Shown piece after piece: positions 13,820 to 14,856 of a DNA stretch of 14,856 nt. Position numbers and translations under genes: made by a program. Position 1 is the first letter of the stretch, and the number at the start of each line of letters is the position of its first letter. The notes under the pieces are model-generated. The model searched no databases, was not told the DNA's origin, and saw only the letters and a list, made by a program, of their open reading frames with translations. The DNA is from Bacteroidota bacterium (GTDB lineage Bacteria > Bacteroidota > Bacteroidia > UKL13-3). The stretch spans positions 1 through 14,856 of the forward strand of contig CANHJJ010000015.1 of assembly GCA_947460565.1 (NCBI GenBank), in the 5' to 3' direction.

Positions 13820-14856
13820 ATGCACAGTGTAGGATTAATCGACTCGTTTAGCGAGTTTAAAGAATTTAAAAACATCGACCGCGCAACCATGCAACGCGTT
13901 TTGGAGGATGTTTTTCGTGGAATGTTGCGCAAAAAATATGGCACAGACGATAACTTTGATGTAATTATCAATGATAACAGTGGGGATTTAGAGATATGGC
14001 AAAACAGAAACATCGTTCACGATGGTGAAGTTGAAAATTCTCGTTCACAAATTGCTTACTCAGACGCAATTAAAATTGAGCCTGATTTTGAAATTGGTGA
14101 AGATGTTACTGAAGAGGTAGGATTAGCCGTTTTCGGTCGTAGAGCCATATTATCTGCTCGTCAAACTTTGTTATCAAAAATTCTTGAGCTTGAAAAAGAC
14201 GAGTTGTACAAGAAATACAAAGACCGTGTGGGTGAGATTATTACAGGAGAGGTTTATCAGCTTTGGAAAAAAGAAATCATGGTTTTGGATGATGATGGAA
14301 ACGAGTTGTTATTGCCCAAAACTGAAATGATACCTGCAGATTTCTACAAAAAAGGTGATAGCATACGTGCTATTGTTTTAAAAGTAGAAATGTTCAACGG
14401 TAGCCCAAGAATTATTTTATCTAGAACGTCTCCTGTGTTCTTAGAAAGATTATTTGAACTTGAAGTTCCTGAGATTATTGATGGTTTAATTAATATTAAG
14501 AAAATTATTCGTGAGCCAGGTGAAAGAGCTAAAGTGGCAGTAGAAAGCTATGATGATAGAATTGATCCAGTAGGCGCATGTGTGGGTATGAAAGGCAGCC
14601 GTATTCATGGTATTGTAAGGGAATTGCGTAACGAAAACATTGATGTTATCAATTACACAAATAACTTACAACTATTGGTACAACGAGCTTTAAGTCCGGC
14701 TAAAGTTTCAAATATTAAAATTGAAGAAGCTGAAAAACGTGTGGCCGTGTTCTTAAAACCAGACCAAGTGAGTTTGGCCATTGGTAAAGGTGGTCATAAC
14801 ATTAAATTGGCTGGTAAGTTAGTTGGATACGAAATTGATGTATACAGAGATACTGA
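13820..14856 (+). CDS. nusA: Transcription termination/antitermination factor NusA, N-terminal part
   Basis: RNA polymerase-binding elongation factor that modulates pausing, termination and antitermination. The first 345 codons are present; the gene continues past the right edge (Bacteroidota NusA is usually a little over 400 aa). Domains in order: N-terminal RNAP-binding domain about 1-130 (VLEDVFRGMLRKKYG at 27-41), S1 domain about 137-203 (GEIITGEVYQL to RIILSRTSP), KH1 about 228-290 with the motif GACVGMKGSRI (252-262), and KH2 from about 300 with IGKGGHNIKLA (321-331). All expected motifs are intact. ATG start at 13820 behind an A-rich 28-bp gap after rimP. The next gene is expected to be infB, outside the window. 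Confidence 0.96.
   Translation, partial: MHSVGLIDSFSEFKEFKNIDRATMQRVLEDVFRGMLRKKYGTDDNFDVIINDNSGDLEIWQNRNIVHDGEVENSRSQIAYSDAIKIEPDFEIGEDVTEEVGLAVFGRRAILSARQTLLSKILELEKDELYKKYKDRVGEIITGEVYQLWKKEIMVLDDDGNELLLPKTEMIPADFYKKGDSIRAIVLKVEMFNGSPRIILSRTSPVFLERLFELEVPEIIDGLINIKKIIREPGERAKVAVESYDDRIDPVGACVGMKGSRIHGIVRELRNENIDVINYTNNLQLLVQRALSPAKVSNIKIEEAEKRVAVFLKPDQVSLAIGKGGHNIKLAGKLVGYEIDVYRDT

Noticed and set aside
1..14856. CRISPR arrays, tRNA or rRNA genes, insertion sequences, integrase or attachment sites
   Set aside because: Read for on both strands; no regularly spaced repeats, cloverleaf-like sequences, transposase motifs or long terminal inverted repeats were seen.

Overview
The window looks like a chromosomal segment of a low-GC member of the Bacteroidota. 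The grounds are three. It encodes a DUF4292 lipoprotein followed by an EnvC-like coiled-coil/LytM protein. It encodes a secreted protein with a choice-of-anchor V-type domain and a type IX secretion (T9SS) type A sorting domain. Its promoters match the Bacteroidota pattern TTTG/TTG - N18-19 - TAnnTTTG, and Shine-Dalgarno sequences are mostly absent. I cannot name the order or genus.

Left part (1-6446) is mostly recognisable: the start of a phytoene desaturase (crtI, minus strand, running off the left edge); a diverging DUF4292 lipoprotein + EnvC-like pair (cell-envelope maintenance and division); a T9SS-secreted anchor-V protein closed by a strong hairpin terminator; meaB (G-protein chaperone of methylmalonyl-CoA mutase) with a small NADPH:FMN-reductase-family flavoprotein 8 bp behind it; then fumC (class II fumarase) under its own promoter.

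Middle part (6443-13092) is an AT-richer accessory block built of two divergent, tightly overlapping three-gene operons separated by only 35 bp. The minus-strand operon encodes a 560-aa exported protein of unknown function, a 740-aa exported BepA-like M48 metallopeptidase with a long extra C-terminal half, and a 242-aa probable outer-membrane beta-barrel. The plus-strand operon encodes a YidD-domain protein carrying a signal peptide and two paralogous exported proteins made of helical (TPR-like) repeats plus a C-terminal 'IPxxGxxxLK' two-helix membrane module. All six products appear to go to the envelope. This is the best candidate in the window for an undescribed system, perhaps concerned with insertion or quality control of envelope proteins; that role is inference.

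Right part (13242-14856) returns to core genes: a Bacteroidota-type promoter, a short leader holding a perfect 11-bp hairpin, rimP (ribosome maturation) and the first 345 codons of nusA (transcription elongation/termination factor), which runs off the right edge. No rRNA, tRNA, CRISPR array, IS element or phage gene was seen.
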